Below, in pieces: positions 48,301-58,902 of a stretch of 64,000 nt of DNA. A model generated the notes under the pieces. The model was not told the DNA's origin, made no database searches, and saw only the letters and a list, made by a program, of their open reading frames with translations. Each line of letters opens with the position of its first letter. The stretch's first letter is position 1. A program made the position numbers and the translations under genes. The stretch is from Campylorhamphus procurvoides (taxonomy: Eukaryota; Chordata; Aves; Passeriformes; Dendrocolaptidae), in contig WBMV01008407.1 of assembly GCA_013396655.1 (NCBI GenBank), forward strand, positions 1,168,583 to 1,232,582. The letters run 5' to 3'.

Positions 48301-50804
48301 ATAGGTGTTAAATACAGAATTACAGTACACCTGTGGTACCATGCTTCCTGCTGTAACCAACACATGAAACTGGAATTTTGAGACCAAGAAGTTACTGCAA
48401 TTCAGTATTTTAAAATCTCTATTCAAGTTTCTTCAGTTAGTAGCACTACCTTCTAAATCTGAAAGCAGATGAAAGACTGGGCCAAGTTCAGTATATATAT
48501 TTACTCCTACAACTAAGACTTTGAAGTACCTTTAGACTACTAAAAGTGAAATGGGGACATATTTATTATAACTCCTACTAATTTTCAAATTTTTTATAGA
48601 ACTTTTTTTTAACTTACATATTTTCATACTGTTATCAGCTGAGTTGATTTAAATATTTTTTTAATCTTAAAAGGTATTAAGACTGAAATGTCTCCAGTTT
48701 CATTATTCCTTACTTAAAATGCAATGTAAGAGCTCAGTTTCAGCCAGTGTCCCTTTCTGATAAGCCAAAGTTTATTCAGATTTTGCAGAGAAATGATACT
48801 AAAGTCAATGATGATGTAGTGCACAGTCTACCTACAAATGGAAAAAGCTGCGTTTAAACAGAAGAGAAATCACTGAGGCAATGTCCTAATATAGAAATAG
48901 CACCTTGATCAATGAAAATCCCAAGCCTCAAATTAGGTGTGCTGTGCTGCACTCACTGAAGGCCTAAGCTTCTGACAGAATTCCTAATGAGGACTTCACT
49001 GACGCTTGACACTGGGAACAGATGGCTTTCACTTCTGTCAGGGAGTGGTGCTCCAATCCACCTGCGAGGCAAGGAAGGCATCCAGTTCCATTTGTCATTG
49101 CTCTGATCCGGCACTAGATGCCAGCTGTCCTTGACCAAAATAGTTCAGTACTTGAGTGCTTCCAGGACACAGCTATAGCTGCTGGTCTGTACTTCTCACA
49201 GCCCTCCTGTGCTTGTCCTCCCACGCGTCTGCCTCAGGAAACAGCATGCTGCTTCAGCTTCCAGCCACTACTGCCATGCCTTTTCTTTGGAAAAGGGCTT
49301 TAAAACTCACAGTCGTTGAGCCCTAAGTAGATACCACACTGGAGTTAAACCAGAAACTAAGTCTAATGCTGGAGCTGAAAGGTTTCAGACTAAAATCTGT
49401 CTTCTGTATGATAGGAAAAATCTTGAGTCATTTAGTTACAGTGAGAAAGACTTCAAGTACCTCCCAGAAAAACAGCAGTTACTTTAATTCAAACACAATT
49501 GTACTTTGATTGTTATTACGATCAAGTTAATAGCACCGTAATTGCAGAAGATTGCAGGAAGTCTAAAAGTATTCCAGAGTGAGGTAGGAAGCCTGTCTCC
49601 CAAGGCTCACTTCCAGCCAATTACCTTTATAATCAAAAATGCTGCATTTGCTCTCCACTTAATAGGATTTTAAGGTAAAGATATCACAGTGAAGAGGTGA
49701 CTAAAAACTAATTGCACTCTGTATAAATAAATGAGCTTCTTAAACATAAAGCTTTATATTTTTTTTAACTTTATACTCCCAAACGTGTCTTGGAGAAACA
49801 AGAATTGCTTTGCAAATGGTTTCTATTAAATGTATCAGATCATGGAGCTGTCCACAAACGCACTGCTTCCATTATTACGTTTGCTCCTCTACAATGCATA
49901 TGAAGCATATGAATTTTTACATGGTTGGTTTTCTTAGATATATTTACTGCATCACTCCATCTCACAATTACACAAATAAATAGAAATTCAAGGGAGAATT
50001 GCAGCATTGCAAAATTTAATGAGAACACTGAAACTGCTTCACAGGAGTGCCCTACAGAGCAGCTATGGTACCACACACTTCACAATTTAAGGCAACACAG
50101 TGACGTCCAGTTTTTTTGAGCATAATGTACATATAATACACATGATGCACAATTAATGTACATATAATACCTATATTGTGTCTATAAGGAAGAGCAAGGC
50201 ACTAGAGCAGTACAAGTCAAATACATTTCTTTGTACCACAAGGTATTAGTTTAGGGCCTTGTGCAGAAACGCAGAGAGAACTAAGGTGCCTGTGTTTTCT
50301 CTCTGACTTCAGGGTGAGGTGTGAGATGCCATAATGAGCTCCCTTTCTAATTTTAAACAGGGAAGAGTAATCATTTATTCCGTAACTTCGCAGGCCTGGA
50401 AGTTAGCTTCTTCGCAGGAACTGCGCAGGGAAGGATACCAGCTCCTGAATGACTCCTGAAGGTTATTCAGCACAGCCCTGACCTTCAGGGGCTGCCGGAA
50501 GGGAGCTGGGGTATCTAAGGCGACTCGCTGCATAACAACAGTGTTTTGTGCCCCGTGCTACCGCCACGCCCCCACGCCCCGTTCCGCGGCCTGGAACCGG
50601 GGGCGATGGCGGTGGGCCTGCAGCCAGCCCGGGGCTGTGGAGCCCCGCTCCCCGCGGAGCCGCCGCTGCTCCCGGCGGGCACGGAGCGGGCCCGAGGGTG
50701 CCCTGACTCGCAGGGCCGCGTACCTTGCGGAGCACCCGGTCGAAGCCCTGCGACTCCACCATGTACTTCATGGCCTCCCGCAGCGTCTCCACCGTGAAGC
50801 CCAT
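45163..50804 (-). CDS. ACOT13: ACOT13 (THEM2), acyl-CoA thioesterase 13
   Basis: Coding exons in transcription order are 50804-50724, 47673-47489 and 45319-45163. They total 423 nt, 140 aa plus TAA, the same length as human ACOT13. It is a hotdog-fold thioesterase that hydrolyses medium- and long-chain acyl-CoA as a homotetramer, associated with mitochondria and with phosphatidylcholine transfer protein. Catalytic-site residues described for the human enzyme are in register: N50, H56-G57-G58 in GTLHGGLTATLVD, D65 and S83 in GVSVDMN. The C-terminus is LTNKATGKLIAQGRHTKFLE-H. The frame is open upstream of the chosen ATG because of GC richness, but this Met gives the family length. Introns are 3.05 kb and 2.17 kb. 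It is head-to-head with TDP2 (78 bp between start codons), so the promoter must be shared. Confidence 0.96.
47489..47673 (-). CDS. ACOT13: ACOT13 coding exon 2 (residues 28-88), active site
   Basis: Acceptor GTTATACAG, donor AC|GTAGGT (phase 2). Encodes MKLVSATPGNIVCEMKVEEE through PGVSVDMNI and holds N50, H56, G57, D65 and S83. Confidence 0.95.
50123..50170. repeat. 17-bp direct repeat, two copies, period 31
   Basis: TAATGTACATATAATAC occurs at 50123-50139 and 50154-50170, in ACOT13 intron 1. Small tandem-type duplication. Confidence 0.85.
50724..50804 (-). CDS. ACOT13: ACOT13 coding exon 1 (residues 1-27)
   Basis: Starts at ATG in ACAAGATGGG. Encodes MGFTVETLREAMKYMVESQG then FDRVLRK; donor AAG|GTACGC. 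N-terminal helix of the hotdog subunit. Confidence 0.92.
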
Positions 50805-50882
50805 CTTGTCGGCGCTGCCCGCGGCCTGGCCGCGCCCCGGAACGGCAACCGCGGCGGGCGGGGCTGTGCCCGACCTTCCGCC

Positions 50883-51119
50883 ATGGAGGGGAGCGGGGAG
50901 GGCAGCGCGGAGGCGGCCGGGGCAGCGCGGGGCCCGCCGCCGGAGGAGGAGCGGCAGCGGCAGCAGGATGAGCAGCAGGAGGAGCGGCAGGAGGAGGAGG
51001 AGGTGGTGGTACACGTGGCCAAGCGGAGGAAGGTGCTGTGCGCCGAGTTCTCCGCCATCACCAGCAGCGACGCGGCGGTGGCGCAGCGGTTCCTGTCCGG
51101 CAGCGGCTGGCACATGGAG
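50883..51119 (+). CDS. TDP2: TDP2 coding exon 1 (residues 1-79)
   Basis: ATG in CCGCCATGG, a full Kozak context. Encodes MEGSGEGSAEAAGAARGPPP, the acidic EEERQRQQDEQQEERQEEEE stretch, KRRK, and the first part of the UBA-like domain; donor GAG|GTAGGG. Confidence 0.9.
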
Positions 51120-54100
51120 GTAGGGGCGGGGGTGGCGGTGCCGCGGGGCTCTCCGGCCGCGGCCGCTGCCCCTGGCCCTGCCTGCCAGCCGGCACTGTGT
51201 TTCAGAGGGCGCTGAACGCCTACTTCGACCCGCCGCGGGACACCGAGGGCGCGGCAGGCCGGGCGGCCCCGGCGGGCTCCGGCGGCTGGTAGGTGACCGG
51301 GGGCCACGGGCAGGGGGCCGGGCGTGGCGGCGGGCGGGTTCCTATCTATCCCCGCAGCCCGGACCGAGAGCCATCCCCCTTCGCGGCCCAGCCTTCCCGC
51401 CCCGCATCGCACCTCGGCTCGGCGTGCTGGGCCCTTCCCACCCTGCCTCCCGGCGGGTCCCTCGCCCTGAGGTGCTGCCAGGCTGCCGGGCCATGCTTTC
51501 TCTCTCTGGATGCTCCAGCCACCTGTCCCTGCGCGGGGAGATTGCCAGTCCCTTGGAGAAGGGACAGGCTTGCTTTCTTCTCATTCCCATGCCTTGTGCA
51601 GCAATACGCATGCAGATTTTACTGTGCACACGTACACGCATTTGTATACGTGCAAACTGTGCATTCTACTAGATGTATGCATATTTATATTTCTGTAATT
51701 AAAATTGACACGTATGTGCACACTTTGTGTGGAAGTTGGCACTTAAGATCTGTGTCTTGCATACACAGTCTCACAGCACACCTGTAGGGCGTACAAAGGG
51801 TATCGAACTATGAGTGGAATTAACTTTTACACATCTCCGCCCATCGTGGTTTAACCCCAGACACAACTAAGTGCCGTGCACTCACTCACTTGGACACCCT
51901 CATGCACCAACACCCTCCCAGTGGGATGGCAAGGAGAATCAGGAAGAAAGGGTAAAACCTATGTGTTGAGAGAAAAACAGTGTTATGGTTGAAATGAAAT
52001 AAATTTTATAATATTAATTGTGATGGAAAGGAAGACAGCAAAAAGACAGAGAGAAATACAACCCAAGAAAGACAAGTGATGCCCGACCACCCTCTGACTG
52101 ATGCTCAGCCCATCTCCAAGCAGCAGTTGGCCCTTCCTGGCCTATTCCCACCAGTTTATACACTGAACATAATGCTCTCTGAAATGGAATATCCCTTTAG
52201 CCAGTTTAGGTCAACTGTCCTGGCCGTGTTTCCTCCCAGCTTCTTACATACCTGCTTGGTGGGAGAGCATGGGAAGCTGAAAAGTCCTTATCTTGGGGTA
52301 AGCACTGGTGGGCAATGGCCAAAACATCAGTATTATCAACATTGTTCTGTATTGGGTTTACATGGCAAGGTTTTGATAGTGAGTGGCTACAGGAGTGGCT
52401 TTTGTGAGAAGGTGTCAGAAGCTTCCCCTGTGTCCAACAGAGCCGATGCCATCTGGTTCCAAGATGGACCTGCTGCGGGACAAGCCTGATCCCATCAGTG
52501 ATGGTGGTAGTGACTCTGGGATAATATATTTAACAAGGTTAAAAAGTTGCTGCATAGCAGCAGTTGCAGCTGAACAGAGAATATGTGACAGAAACAGCCC
52601 TGTAGACACCACTTTCAGTGAAGAAAGAGGGGCAGGAGGTGCTCCAGGTGCAGGAGCAGATATTTCCACCTGCAGCCTGTGGTGAAGACCATGGTGACGC
52701 AGGCTGTTACCCTGTAGCCCGTGGAGGACCATGGTGGAGCAGAGATCCACCTGCAGCCCAGGAAGGACCATACACTGTAGCAGGTGAATGCCCGAAGGAG
52801 GCTGTGACCCTATGGGAAACCCATACTGGAGCAGACTCCTGACAGGACCTGTGCTCCCATGGAGAGAGGTTTGCTGGCAGGACTTGTGATCCTGTGGAGA
52901 ATTCTCTCTGGGGCAGCCTATTCCTGAAGGACATGGAGAAAGAGTAGGAGCATGAGGAGAAGGTTGAACTACTCAAGTGCTTTGGATTAGCTTGATCTCC
53001 ATCTAGTAAATCAGAATGCTATATGTTATCTTGTGCCTATAAGGAGGAGGAAGAACCACTTCCTTCACCTGTGTACTATAACTCTGTATGAATGGTGTCT
53101 GTATGTTTTAGTTACTGTGCTTCTAAATGATGTTGAGATCAATATATGCTTTAGAAGATAAGGGAGGTCATTGCAGAAAGAACAGTATTATGCGTGTCAA
53201 CAAACAAACTCTCTCTTTAGTATTGATCTCACAGAAGATGCAACTACTAGTAATGGTGGTGACAATAATGTAGACTCGAAGCAAAAAGAAGATGATAGCA
53301 ACTTCTCACTGATAACCTGGAACATTGATGGGCTGGATCTGGGAAATCTGAACGAACGAGCTAGAGGAGTCTGTACGTACCTGACACTGTAAGTATAGCT
53401 TCATCTTTGTATTGCCATGTACCCGGATTTAAAGGAAAAAAAGCTTCTTGCTTTAGGTATTTACAAATCTTCATGCCCAAATTATCTTAATGTTAGATGC
53501 AACAGTACAACCACTTTATAAATCCTGAGTAGCTGAAAGTTGGTATACTGGCTGGAAGAGGTGTGAACTTAGGCAGATCCCAAAGGTTAGGTGTTTTGTG
53601 ATGGTTACTTCAAAAATCTATTAGTGAACAGTATTATTCAAATTGCAGTCATACATCAAGAACATACTTCATAATTGCATCCTGTACATGAGAAGAGTAA
53701 AAGTGCAAGAAACTTGTTTGTCACGTTCCAGTAGTATGAGTAACTTCACAATAGAGCAAACTGTTTGAAACAACAAAGGTTTTTTCAGTGAAATTTTTTT
53801 CTCTTGCTAAACAGCTGTTGTCTGCCAAAAAAGAAAATATGCAAGATAAAAGCAATTGAATCTGTGATTATCTTTTATAGTTCTAGCAGTGAAAGCCTGC
53901 CTTGAATATATATATGAGCAATTTAATTACATAAATGGATTTATCTTAGTAACTAATGTTAAATTAAATGTGTAAATTAAATTATTTAAACAAGTGATAA
54001 TTTCCTCTCAAAACAGCAGAAATCAATTCAATAAATAAATTTTCACTTGATTTTGTTAACTGGGGTGACAGTGTTTTTCTTCTGTAAGTAAGACCTTAGG

Positions 54101-57043
54101 TTTATCCTTCACCTGCTTAGCCCAGGGCTATTCAGCAATGTAGCGAAATCAGGGAGAGCTGTAAAGTCATGTCTAAATCAGCAGTTTCAGGACTACTGTC
54201 CCATGGGAACTGCTGCTGATTGCACAGCTCTGAGAAATAAAAGAGCTTGTCATCACTGAGACTGGAGAAAATGAATTACAGGCTACCTGCGGGGATCTAT
54301 TGTAAGGGAGTGAGGTGGTGGCTGGAATCTTCTAGAGAACATGTTCCAAAGCTACTTTGCAGCAGCTTAAGGTGAATTCCTCATGTATGTAGTACGTGAA
54401 ACCCCTGCTAATGTTTGCAATGTCGCATTATAAGGAAGTTATGCACTTTATTACCATGTCAGTTCCATGTTCTTAATAATAATTCTCCCGTTTAGTAATG
54501 GTGACAGAAGTGTCATGCTGCTAAATGTGATGGAAATAGTTTTTTTTCTTTTTTTTAAAGAAGATTCTTGCAGTATCTAGGAAAATGAGGGCAAGGTGCA
54601 CCTGAAATCTCTGATCCTGTTCTATTTGGCCTCAGAGTGTAGCAATAGTACCTTTCAGTAATTAGTTGAAAGTCTTGCCTTGTTGATTCCAGATACAATC
54701 CAGACGTTGTGTTTTTACAAGAGGTCATCCCACCACATCTTTGTCTTCTACAGATGAAAGCAGACACTTACACTATTATTCCAGGTAAGAAAAAAACACT
54801 TGGTTTCTAAAGACAAAACCCAGAACATCGTTTGATTTTATTCTGTCTGCTTGCCAGAGCTTCCCAACCATTTGTAGAAATATGTAAAGTGAAGAAGAAA
54901 GCACTTAAATTATTTTCTGTGTCTTGATATCAGAATATAGCTTGGTGCAAATTATGCAAGTGAAAAGCTTGCTTGCTGGGTGGTTCCCTTTGTGTTTTTT
55001 CCTGCATTTTGAAAGACTGTTAGCAATTGTAGCCAAAAAGTACCACAGATAACTAATTTTATAAGTAATTGCATTTAAAATATCTGAAAAATTCAAACTG
55101 CTCTTATGGAACATTTCACTACAGAGTTTGCACATCTTGCAAATTAACATTGATTTCTCACAAGTCTTGGTAATAAGGTGTCTTTCAGAACCTTAACTCC
55201 TTTACAGTACATCACAAGATACCCTCGCATTTCTTTCCCTGGTCCTCTTTAGGTAACATAGAGGAGTATTTCACTGTCATAATGTTAAAGAAATCAAGAG
55301 TGAAGCTACTGAAACATGAGATAATACCTTTTCCAACAACTGCCATGAAGAGGAACCTTTTGGTTGTGCATGTGAGTGAGACAGTATGTACTAAACAGCT
55401 GTATTTCTGCCTTCCAAACCAAAACTCCCAGGAAACTCCGAACTGGCTTTTTCTCTATGACACTCTCTAACAGCCGAAAAACTTCTTCTCCAAACATACA
55501 AACCCAATTGCATTTGATACTAACAAATTTAAATCTTTTATCGAAGTTACTTACTGTACTTTGTTTTATAGTCTCATAACCTCTGAAACAAATCCAAAAG
55601 CCTGTTATCCTCCTGTAAGCCATTTTTCTTCACTGTAAAACTAATATTAACCAGCCTATCATTCAGAAATCTACTTAGTGATTAGATTTTATCTTTGACC
55701 TTCTTATCATGGTTTGGATAGTAACATTGCCTCTTTGTTTCACACATAGGTGAGCATATCTGGTAATGAACTTTGCCTTATGACCTCTCATCTGGAGAGC
55801 ACGAAAAATCACTCTGAGGAACGTATAAAGCAGCTGCAAATAGTGTTAAACAAAATGCAGAAGGAGTCTGAGTCCACTACTGTTATATTTGGAGGAGATA
55901 CAAACCTCAGAGACAAGGAGGTAAATAGAAATAAACAACCATGTTATTTGGAGAAGGTGTTCTGACAAGATTTTCTAAGCTTCTCGGGCTTTTCTGTTGT
56001 CCTCGTGAGAAATTAACCTGCTTAAGCAGAACAGAGATACTCAACACTTGTTCTTAAGAAGTGAAAGGGTGACTAAGTAACCCTTGTTTTCAGAGATAAG
56101 CATTGCTGTGCTGAGGTACTGTTATGGCTGAGGTGATTTATATAGAGCCCCCTTCCCAATAACAAAATGCTTTTTTGACAATATTTATATCTGAGCAGAT
56201 GCAGGGATAGTTGAGGAAGTTTCGACTTCAAAAAAATCTTCTCATTTTGAGAACCTGATATTTACTTGCCCAACTTGCCAATTCTTAGAGCTTGTAGAAC
56301 TAATGAAAGGTGCTCTGGAGAAAGAGATCCTGGAAGTTTAATCCCCCATAATCAAGACATTCAAAATTGGCTTCTGATACTAGAAGTGGAATTTGTGCAT
56401 TATTACTAGAATGTCAGTGTCATCTCTCCCTATCATGAAACTCTTTTGTAGTGAACTAGAATGACTTTGGTTCAGAGAACATGGTGTTGACGCCTATACC
56501 TCAGCATTTCAGAGCTGAACATTTATTTTGTAATGTGTTTTGGATTTAGAAAGAACTACGGGAATTGGTCATGCTTTAGAGTATGCTGAGAAATACCACA
56601 TTTTAGTAATGTCTCCAAGATCTTTGTTTTTAACAACTTAATGTTTTGCAGCAGGAAAAAGCAACACTGTGACAACTGAGTTCTATTTTTGAAGGTCAAA
56701 TTGTGAATTCAGTATGTTGTAGGTTTATTTTCTGGTTTTTTCTCCCCCCTTCTACCTTCAGGTTGCTAAACTCGGTGACTTACCTAAAAATATTATTGAT
56801 ATCTGGGAATTTCTGGATAAACCACAACACTGCCGCTATACTTGGGACACCCAATCCAATACCAACCTGAAGGCTCCATACAAGTGCAAGATGAGATTTG
56901 ACCGTGTTTACTTTCGGCCTACAGTGGAAGGGGGGCATATTATACCTCGAAGTATGGACTTAATTGGGTTGGAAAAACTAGACTGTGGCAAATTCCCTAG
57001 TGATCACTGGGGTATTCTGTGTAATTTTGATGTGATATTGTAA
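50883..57043 (+). CDS. TDP2: TDP2, tyrosyl-DNA phosphodiesterase 2
   Basis: Coding exons are 50883-51119, 51206-51288, 53221-53388, 54693-54784, 55253-55371, 55750-55920 and 56762-57043. They total 1152 nt, 383 aa plus TAA; human is 362. TDP2 removes 5'-phosphotyrosyl adducts left by trapped topoisomerase 2. The N-terminus has an extra acidic, Gln/Arg-rich stretch (about 21-40), then a UBA-like domain (about 50-90, VLCAEFSAITSSDAAVAQRF), a variable linker, and the Mg-dependent endonuclease/exonuclease/phosphatase domain (about 134-383). Catalytic motifs are intact: N141 in TWNIDG, E173 in LQEVIPP, the H247 region in TSHLEST, D283 and N285 in GGDTNLRD, and D371/H372 in PSDHWG. Register is +21 to human. 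Intron 2 (1.9 kb) carries LTR-like repeats. Confidence 0.95.
51206..51288 (+). CDS. TDP2: TDP2 coding exon 2 (residues 80-106)
   Basis: Acceptor TGTTTCAG ends at 51205; donor TG|GTAGGT (phase 2). Encodes RALNAYFDPPRDTEGAAGRA then APAGSGG. Reading through the donor would meet TAG at once, which supports the splice. Confidence 0.87.
51848..52347 (+). mobile_element. avian ERV-type LTR fragment, TDP2 intron 2
   Basis: Begins TGGTTTAACCCCAGACACAA and contains ATGGAATATCCCTTTAGCC and TCCTGGCCGTGTTTCCTCCC, text I recognise from common avian endogenous retrovirus LTRs. An AATAAATTTTA lies near 52000. The 3' end stops where the next LTR begins. Solo; no gag, pol or env nearby. Ends were set by eye. 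Confidence 0.6.
52348..52965 (+). mobile_element. second avian ERV-type LTR fragment, TDP2 intron 2
   Basis: Begins TGTATTGGGTTTACATGGCA and shows the internally repetitive 'dispersed CACATTGGAGCAG/ACCATGGTGG' style text (several degenerate units of AAGACCATGG, GAGGACCATGG, GAAGGACCAT) typical of a passerine-type ERVL LTR as I remember it. The 3' part is truncated around 52960. No coding remnant. Confidence 0.55.
53221..53388 (+). CDS. TDP2: TDP2 coding exon 3 (residues 108-162), TWNIDG motif
   Basis: Acceptor CTCTCTTTAG ends at 53220; donor CT|GTAAGT. The split codon gives Cys107, then IDLTEDATTSNGGDNN through FSLITWNIDGLDL and RARGVCTYLT. Confidence 0.92.
54693..54784 (+). CDS. TDP2: TDP2 coding exon 4 (residues 164-193), LQEVI motif
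   Basis: Acceptor TTGATTCCAG ends at 54692; donor G|GTAAGA. Encodes YNPDVVFLQEVIPPHLCLLQ then MKADTYTIIP, with catalytic E173. Confidence 0.93.
55253..55371 (+). CDS. TDP2: TDP2 coding exon 5 (residues 195-233)
   Basis: Acceptor CCTCTTTAG ends at 55252; donor CAT|GTGAGT. Encodes NIEEYFTVIMLKKSRVKLL through MKRNLLVVH. Confidence 0.93.
55750..55920 (+). CDS. TDP2: TDP2 coding exon 6 (residues 234-290), GDTNLRD motif
   Basis: Acceptor CACACATAG ends at 55749; donor GAG|GTAAAT. Encodes VSISGNELCLMTSHLESTKN through VIFGGDTNLRDKE. Confidence 0.94.
56762..57043 (+). CDS. TDP2: TDP2 last coding exon (residues 291-383 and stop)
   Basis: Acceptor CTACCTTCAG ends at 56761. Encodes VAKLGDLPKNIIDIWEFLDK, YTWDTQSNTNLK, MRFDRVYFRP, GHIIPRSMDLIGLEKLDCGK and FPSDHWGILCNFDVIL, TAA at 57041-57043. 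Confidence 0.95.
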   Translation, partial: VAKLGDLPKNIIDIWEFLDKPQHCRYTWDTQSNTNLKAPYKCKMRFDRVYFRPTVEGGHIIPRSMDLIGLEKLDCGKFPSDHWGILCNFDVIL

Positions 57044-57400
57044 AAAGCTTGCATTGATAGTTTTTAGGTGATTTACTCTTGCTTTTACAAAATGTTACCT
57101 TCTCAGTTTAAGTAGGGCATGTTTAAATTTTCAGCCCTAACACATTCTCTGCTCTTGACGTCAGCAGGAACGGCTTCATTTCAAGCCTGGGTTCCCTCTT
57201 CCTTATTGTTTTTGTCTGTTCTTGAACCACATTTTGAAATATTTATTTTTAACAGTATCCACAAATACTAAAACAAATTCTAGTTTTAAAATGGGAGGAA
57301 AAATCTGTATATACAATTCATGAACATACTTAGTGGTTTGAAAAGCACTTTTATTTTGGCATGTATTATGATCTAATAAAACATGCCTTTTTATTTTAAG
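57044..57400 (+). other. TDP2: TDP2 3'UTR (inferred)
   Basis: AT-rich, ends after AATAAA at 57375-57380. Another AATAAA near 57533 is a possible distal site. Confidence 0.6.
57375..57380 (+). terminator. TDP2: poly(A) signal AATAAA, TDP2
   Basis: Canonical hexamer about 330 nt after the stop. Confidence 0.55.
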
Positions 57401-58053
57401 ACTACTTTTACTGTGCCTGTTTTGTTTATTTTGTAACCATTTCCATCATCCTTTACAACCTTGTCTTTTGTAGGGTGTTTTATATTAGCCTCTGAAGTTT
57501 GTGTTGAATTTACATACCCCTTCAGGCAAGAAAATAAAGGAGTTGAGGAAAGAATGACTAAATCTGACAGAATAAGGGTTTCTTAAGTAGGAATTAAACT
57601 ACTATTAAACAGATTTAAGAATACTATGCCTTCTATTAGACAAGAAGAGATTATAGGCAGCTGCATGAAAGTTTGTCACTTGGGATGGTATATACCTTTG
57701 TGTTTATTAACGTGGATAGGAGTTGCAGATTAAAATGTGTTGTCTTTCAGTGAGCTAGAAGCTTTTGCAAACTGCCGTGCAAAGCCTGAGCAGTCCAAGG
57801 TCTCACTGACTTTGCAAAAGATCAAACAGACTTCATTACTCTAGGAACTGTGTAAACAATCTCATAGAAGCTGGTTTTTATAGGAAAAGGAAAGGTCCTA
57901 ACTTTCTGATGTGAAGTTCAGTGCACAGGCATAGAGAGGAAGGACCTGTGTCAGTGACTTGAAGTGAACAGTTTGACCGCCTAAATTCTTCTTTTTGTTG
58001 TTGTCTTGTCTTGAGCCCGAAGCTTACAAACAACTTGTGTTTTGCTGAACTAC

Positions 58054-58238
58054 TGTGGTGGGTTGGTCCTGGCTGGTAAGCCAAGTTGCCACATAACAGT
58101 GCCAGTCCCTGGTGAGGTGGGAGGAGGAAATGAGGGGAAAAAAAGAAGCAAGAAAGCTCAGGGGTTGAGAAAAAGACAGGAAGATCACTTCCCAATTACC
58201 CTCATAGGCAAAACAGACTTGATTTTAAGAACTTAATT
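58054..58238 (+). mobile_element. 5' fragment of an avian ERV-type LTR
   Basis: Starts TGTGGTGGGTTGGTCCTGGC and runs through AAGATCACTTCCCAATTACC and GGCAAAACAGACTTGATTTT, in the order familiar from avian LTRs. Truncated where a CR1 tail begins. Confidence 0.55.
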
Positions 58239-58243
58239 TGTTT

Positions 58244-58468
58244 CTGAAACACAGGAAGTTCCCCTGGAACATGAAGAACTTTACTGTGCAGGTGACTGAG
58301 TACTGGAGCAGGCTGCCCAGAGAGGTTGTGGAGTCTCCCTCACTCAAAAGCCATCTGGACACAATCCTTAGTATTGTGGTCCAGTGCCCTGTGCTTGAAC
58401 AGGGAGGTTGGGCCAGATGACTGCCAGTGTTCACTTCCAAACTTACCATTCTGAAATTCTATGAAATT
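58244..58468 (+). mobile_element. CR1 LINE 3' end, + orientation
   Basis: Contains GGAGCAGGCTGCCCAGAGAG, GTTGTGGAGTCTCCCTCACT, GGAGGTTGGGCCAGATGA and the terminal ATTCTGAAATTCTATGAA, the diagnostic CR1 3' end. 5'-truncated, only UTR-proximal sequence, no intact ORF. Confidence 0.85.
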
Positions 58469-58902
58469 AATTTACAGCCAAATGATATGTATGTATACTT
58501 AATTACTAATTCAGGTATTAGGAAGCAAGAATATGAACATCAAAATGCTGAGGGGAAACGCCTTGCCTCTCCTCACAGAGGCCCCTGCAGCCCACAGTCC
58601 CAGCACCTGGGCAGCTGCACTCAGTTCAACCTTAAAAAAAAGTAAAAAAGCAACTTCTCACACAGGCAAACAGCAGTAGCACCCCGCTGCAGCCCTACCT
58701 GCCCAGCAAGGAAAACTCCACTGATGCCATTATTGCTTAGCCTAACACATCTGCCTACAAGTTTCAGCCAGCCAAGTGCCAGAGGAGGAGGAGGAGAGTG
58801 TTTTGGCACTGTCATTGCCACCTCTGTCTTACACTCTGCAAACACAGGGAGTGGAGCTCTGTGCAATGGAAGACAAATTTGTGTATTCCTACTCTGAAAT
58901 CT

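Larger units (their letters stand above)
50500..51500. promoter_or_regulatory. bidirectional CpG-island promoter of ACOT13 and TDP2
   Basis: CpG-dense island covering both first exons. The 78 bp between the two ATG codons (50805-50882) hold a GC box GGGCGGGGC at 50856-50864 and an ETS-like CTTCCG at 50875-50880. No TATA box is visible. Transcription start sites of the two genes must overlap or lie in the partner's first exon. Confidence 0.8.

Noticed and set aside
50463..51412. Several long open frames on both strands around 51 kb
   Set aside because: They come from stop-poor GC-rich CpG-island DNA over the ACOT13 and TDP2 first exons. Only the two family-matched frames with splice sites are real.
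52076..52976. Open frames up to 137 codons in TDP2 intron 2
   Set aside because: They lie in non-coding LTR text and have no gag, pol or env similarity.
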